Shown here: one piece after another, positions 61,901 through 64,000 of the stretch | How the letters are laid out: the number at the start of each line of letters is the position of its first letter | Position numbering within the stretch: position 1 is the stretch's first letter | NCBI GenBank assembly: GCA_017562135.1 | Contig: QEYB01000533.1 | Location: 310,001 to 374,000, forward strand | DNA from: Dipylidium caninum | Lineage: Eukaryota; Platyhelminthes; Cestoda; Cyclophyllidea; Dipylidiidae | Direction: 5' to 3' | DNA length: 64,000 nt | Position numbers and translations under genes: made by a program | Notes under the pieces: model-generated | Seen by the model: the letters and a program-made list of their open reading frames with translations, nothing else | Databases searched by the model: none | Told to the model about the DNA's origin: nothing

Positions 61901-64000
61901 CCTACTACTTGACAGTGTAAGAAACAACCTGAATTTAGCCAAATGTTCATGAAAAGATTGAATTCTGCCCATCATGCACAGTTGTTGCATTCATTCAACC
62001 CACTGCTATGGTAACTGACTTCCGCGACCTGGTGATGTTATGAAGCCCGCCATCCCCGCTGTCCGATTCTGCCTTCCTAGGCACTGGTGTCCTTCCCGTT
62101 GCATTGATGAATAAATAGTAAGTTGCAGGTGAAGGCATGAATCCCCAGTCGTGGACAGGTTCGTTTACAATTTCCTGCGAGTCTTTGTCAACTGTCTTCC
62201 ATCAGTCGAAGGTGTAGTCTCACACCTTCAATCGGTTTATTCTCGGTTTTGTTGAAATTTGTTTCTCCGATGCACATATAGGCTCCTGAAAGCCTCAACC
62301 ATGCCTGGAAAGTGGAGGATGGAAGAACACTCGTCAAGTTTATTCCATAAAATGGCGCTCTTTAAGTACTTTCAAGATTTTCCGATGATCGCTCTCACGC
62401 TCTCTTCATGATGAGTTTCAGTAAACCCTGATCTATCAAGTAGAGATGCTGCAGATAATGCCACTAGCGGCTGCCGTTCGTTCAGGTAACAATGCGGAGC
62501 GACGAGTTAAGAAATGGTATGAAAGTCTTGCCTAAAGCAAAGGAATCCCGGTCCCTTGCGTCATCTGGCATTATTTGGAGTTGACTGGTATTCTTGGCCG
62601 ATTCCTTCACTGAAGCCGCGAATCAAATCACGAGGGCCACCTTTAAGCTACAAAAATTAGCGTCTTTGTTAGGCGAGTGGGTGGCACACCGCATTCTACC
62701 GAGCAAATAGACGGGCTGGCGGACAAGTGACCGCCCCATGCAGTTCACCGCTCATTATGGCTGAATTCATTCTATATTCATTCCATCTCTGTAGTTCTAA
62801 ACGTGTCTGCCAGTTGGCATCAACACCCTCTCCGTGGACGGCCACCAGTCGTCGACTCTACTTCTCCTTGCCTATCGTCATCGCTCCTGACGAGGAGATC
62901 GGAGGCTTCACAACGGGATGCTGTAAGGGTGGGCCTGGCACCACTGCTGCCGCTTTTTGGTGGCAATTGACGCGGCTGTACGCAGGCCTGGGACGCAGTG
63001 AGGAGCTGTTGGGCTGGCTCTGCGACCGGTGGATTTCAGAGTCAGGATCATCCCTCCTGCTCAACCGCCTTGGGAAAGCCATCGTGGCCAAGAGACTGGG
63101 GGACTATGAAAGCGCTTTCGTGCAACTCTCCGATGTAGGTGCTTTTGTGCACATCCAGCCCATTGGGTGGGGGATGCTTACCTGTCGCCAGCTCGGTCTT
63201 TTAGTCCGGAGTCACTAAGTCTTCCTCCTTTATTGTGCACTTTTGCTCTTCTGAGAGCATTGAACTTCCCTAGTAGCGGAGTGCGGGAAGTGGATTCAAA
63301 GCTAGTCATCCCCTAGCAGCCTTTGCGCATCTGCATCTCGCAGACGTGTTCGCAAGGTATGCTAGTGCAGTTGGAGATCGGAGTAAAGAGGTGCCCTTGG
63401 CACTGGACTCTTGCTTTAAGGTGATGAATTATTTTGACTGGACTATAACCAACTCACATTTTCGTCTTATTCCGACAACGCGGTCGAATTCTCTTTGACT
63501 AAACATTCAGAAATGCCCCCCCCTCTCCCCTCCCTTTCGGCGCTTTAACATGTGTTAATGCATTTTTTTGCTCTGAGATGTTGTCAGCTCGTCCTAACAA
63601 TTAATTTGCGGCAATTATTCCTTGTCACAGGCAACTCATTTTTTTAATTATTGGATGATGCAGTGGCGAAGTATATTCGGTTGAAAGACGACTATCAATC
63701 AGATAATCAGCGTCCGAGCTGAAGTGTTCACCCATCGTGATCGCCAACCGAAAAATGGGAGGAGAAACGCAGTGTATTTGTGGGACACAGTGTTCCCATA
63801 TGGGCAAGAATGGTCGCCAGCAGTGGGAAACCACCTCGGCTCGCTGTCGTGCTGCGGACCTAGTTGCTGCATGGCCACTCACGAACGCGCTGTTTTCAGA
63901 GAAGAGGGTGGATTAGCCCCACTGCGAGGGCACATCGGTAACGTGCCACCCATTCGCCCTTTTTGTTTGTTTGGAATGCCTTTGTAGTTGGTGACGACAT
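45543..64000 (+). CDS. PRKDC: DNA-dependent protein kinase catalytic subunit (partial, runs off right edge)
   Basis: Giant PI3K-like kinase that binds Ku at double-strand breaks in non-homologous end joining. Only the HEAT region and the start of FAT lie here; the kinase domain is beyond the window. Identity rests on colinear matches to human PRKDC: SESDDEADEDE then YLPLWRKLL; RYPLLSGLHRLL; LIRGLFRCLAFQLTHWFAGY; CLREFLLWMNHQTTG; VFVNTYLDLLGTEAL; VKLVINCPEVFKPFANVWLP; LRRKFLF with LGALPDIETVTAESLLKPLF and LANRDPSG; and FWWQLTRLYAGLGRSEELL. The start at 45543 is the first Met of an exon opening MHLMSEIADINRLV. Introns in the 5' part are mostly 30-45 nt, later ones hundreds of bases. Exon joins at about 45663/45805, 46588/46742, 51552/51615, 53250/53347, 56340/56410 and 60663/61196 do not phase and need transcript data. 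Confidence 0.88.
53195..59487 (+). other. PRKDC: PRKDC middle HEAT (M-HEAT) exons
   Basis: Exons 53195-53250, 53347-53421, 53495-53686, 54165-54292, 54344-54798, 55419-55674, ~55758-55963 or longer, ~56121-56340, 56410-56532, 56998-57335, 57673-57801, 57848-58378, 58451-58697, 59156-59487. The block 56410-57335 reads RIFVVKLVINCPE then VFKPFANVWLPLLLTYAASE and ends AWLPAGVPIPYR, colinear with human. Exon 54344-54798 needs two single-base removals in G-runs (near 54394 and 54579) to read through; with them its phases (2 in, 2 out) fit exactly. Confidence 0.78.
60232..63134 (+). other. PRKDC: PRKDC linker and start of FAT domain exons
   Basis: 60232-60532 encodes a Ser/Thr/Gln-rich stretch (SLSTWDPVVLSGTRQLILS) matching the phosphorylation-cluster linker of human DNA-PKcs in position and style. 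60636-60663 is a 28-nt exon candidate. 61196-61758 begins the FAT region (PVEQLRRKFLF, YARLCRRHRLGALPDIE, PLFQLANRDPSG). 62795-63134 continues with FWWQLTRLYAGLGRSEELLG and LGDYESAFVQLSD. The 1-kb intron 61759-62794 shows no exon. Confidence 0.78.
63135..64000 (+). other. PRKDC: Unresolved right end, intronic or further PRKDC exons
   Basis: Intron following the exon that ends at 63134 with a GTAGGT donor. The next FAT exon is not identified with confidence. Open stretches near 63270-63360 and 63724-63987 lack recognisable homology. Confidence 0.4.

Noticed and set aside
1..64000. Transposons, CRISPR arrays, tRNA or rRNA genes
   Set aside because: No reverse transcriptase, transposase, integrase or long terminal repeats, no spaced direct repeats, and no tRNA-like folds were recognised by reading. 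A dedicated repeat and tRNA search could still reveal short remnants.

Overview
The window is eukaryotic nuclear DNA from a metazoan, most likely a parasitic flatworm. Several genes contain micro-introns of about 30-49 nt (for example 32568-32535, 43439-43405, 50827-50863, 52109-52145). These are characteristic of Platyhelminthes and rare in most other animals. The class is not settled; gene density and intron sizes would suit a tapeworm. There are no bacterial operons, CRISPR arrays or phage features. I found no evidence of an undescribed multi-gene defence or mobile system.

Layout: (1) 1-19431, plus strand: the 3' half of an axonemal dynein heavy chain, best matching DNAH6. It has 19 phase-consistent exons (1905 codons plus stop) running from the end of AAA3 through AAA4, stalk, AAA5, AAA6 and the C-terminal domain. 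(2) 19758-21982, minus: a four-exon, 693-residue ten-finger C2H2 zinc-finger protein, convergent with the dynein. (3) 25197-33301, minus: a TBC1D31/WDR67 orthologue (WD40 repeats, then TBC domain) that appears to end straight after the TBC domain. (4) 33644-34429, plus: a cytochrome b561 of the CYB561D1/D2 type, divergent from TBC1D31. (5) 35333-40349, minus: a secreted TPM-domain (MOLO1-like) protein with two introns of about 2 kb. (6) 42434-43821, minus: CDK9, the P-TEFb kinase, with an RGG-rich tail. (7) 45543 to the right edge, plus: PRKDC (DNA-PKcs), N-terminal HEAT region into the FAT domain, divergent from CDK9.

The genes are a chance mix of neighbours: cilium motor (DNAH6), centriolar satellite (TBC1D31), membrane redox (b561), secreted or neuromuscular modulator (TPM), transcription elongation (CDK9) and DNA double-strand-break repair (PRKDC). 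Two divergent pairs (TBC1D31/b561 and CDK9/PRKDC) may share promoters.

The strongest non-gene signal is a near-perfect 30-bp hairpin at 45033-45098 between CDK9 and PRKDC. A second pattern is a set of single-base frame breaks, mostly at short homopolymers, in four otherwise well-conserved genes between 32 and 55 kb. These look more like assembly errors than decay. Introns of the dynein gene and of the TPM gene are GC-rich and full of spurious open frames, which I have left out.
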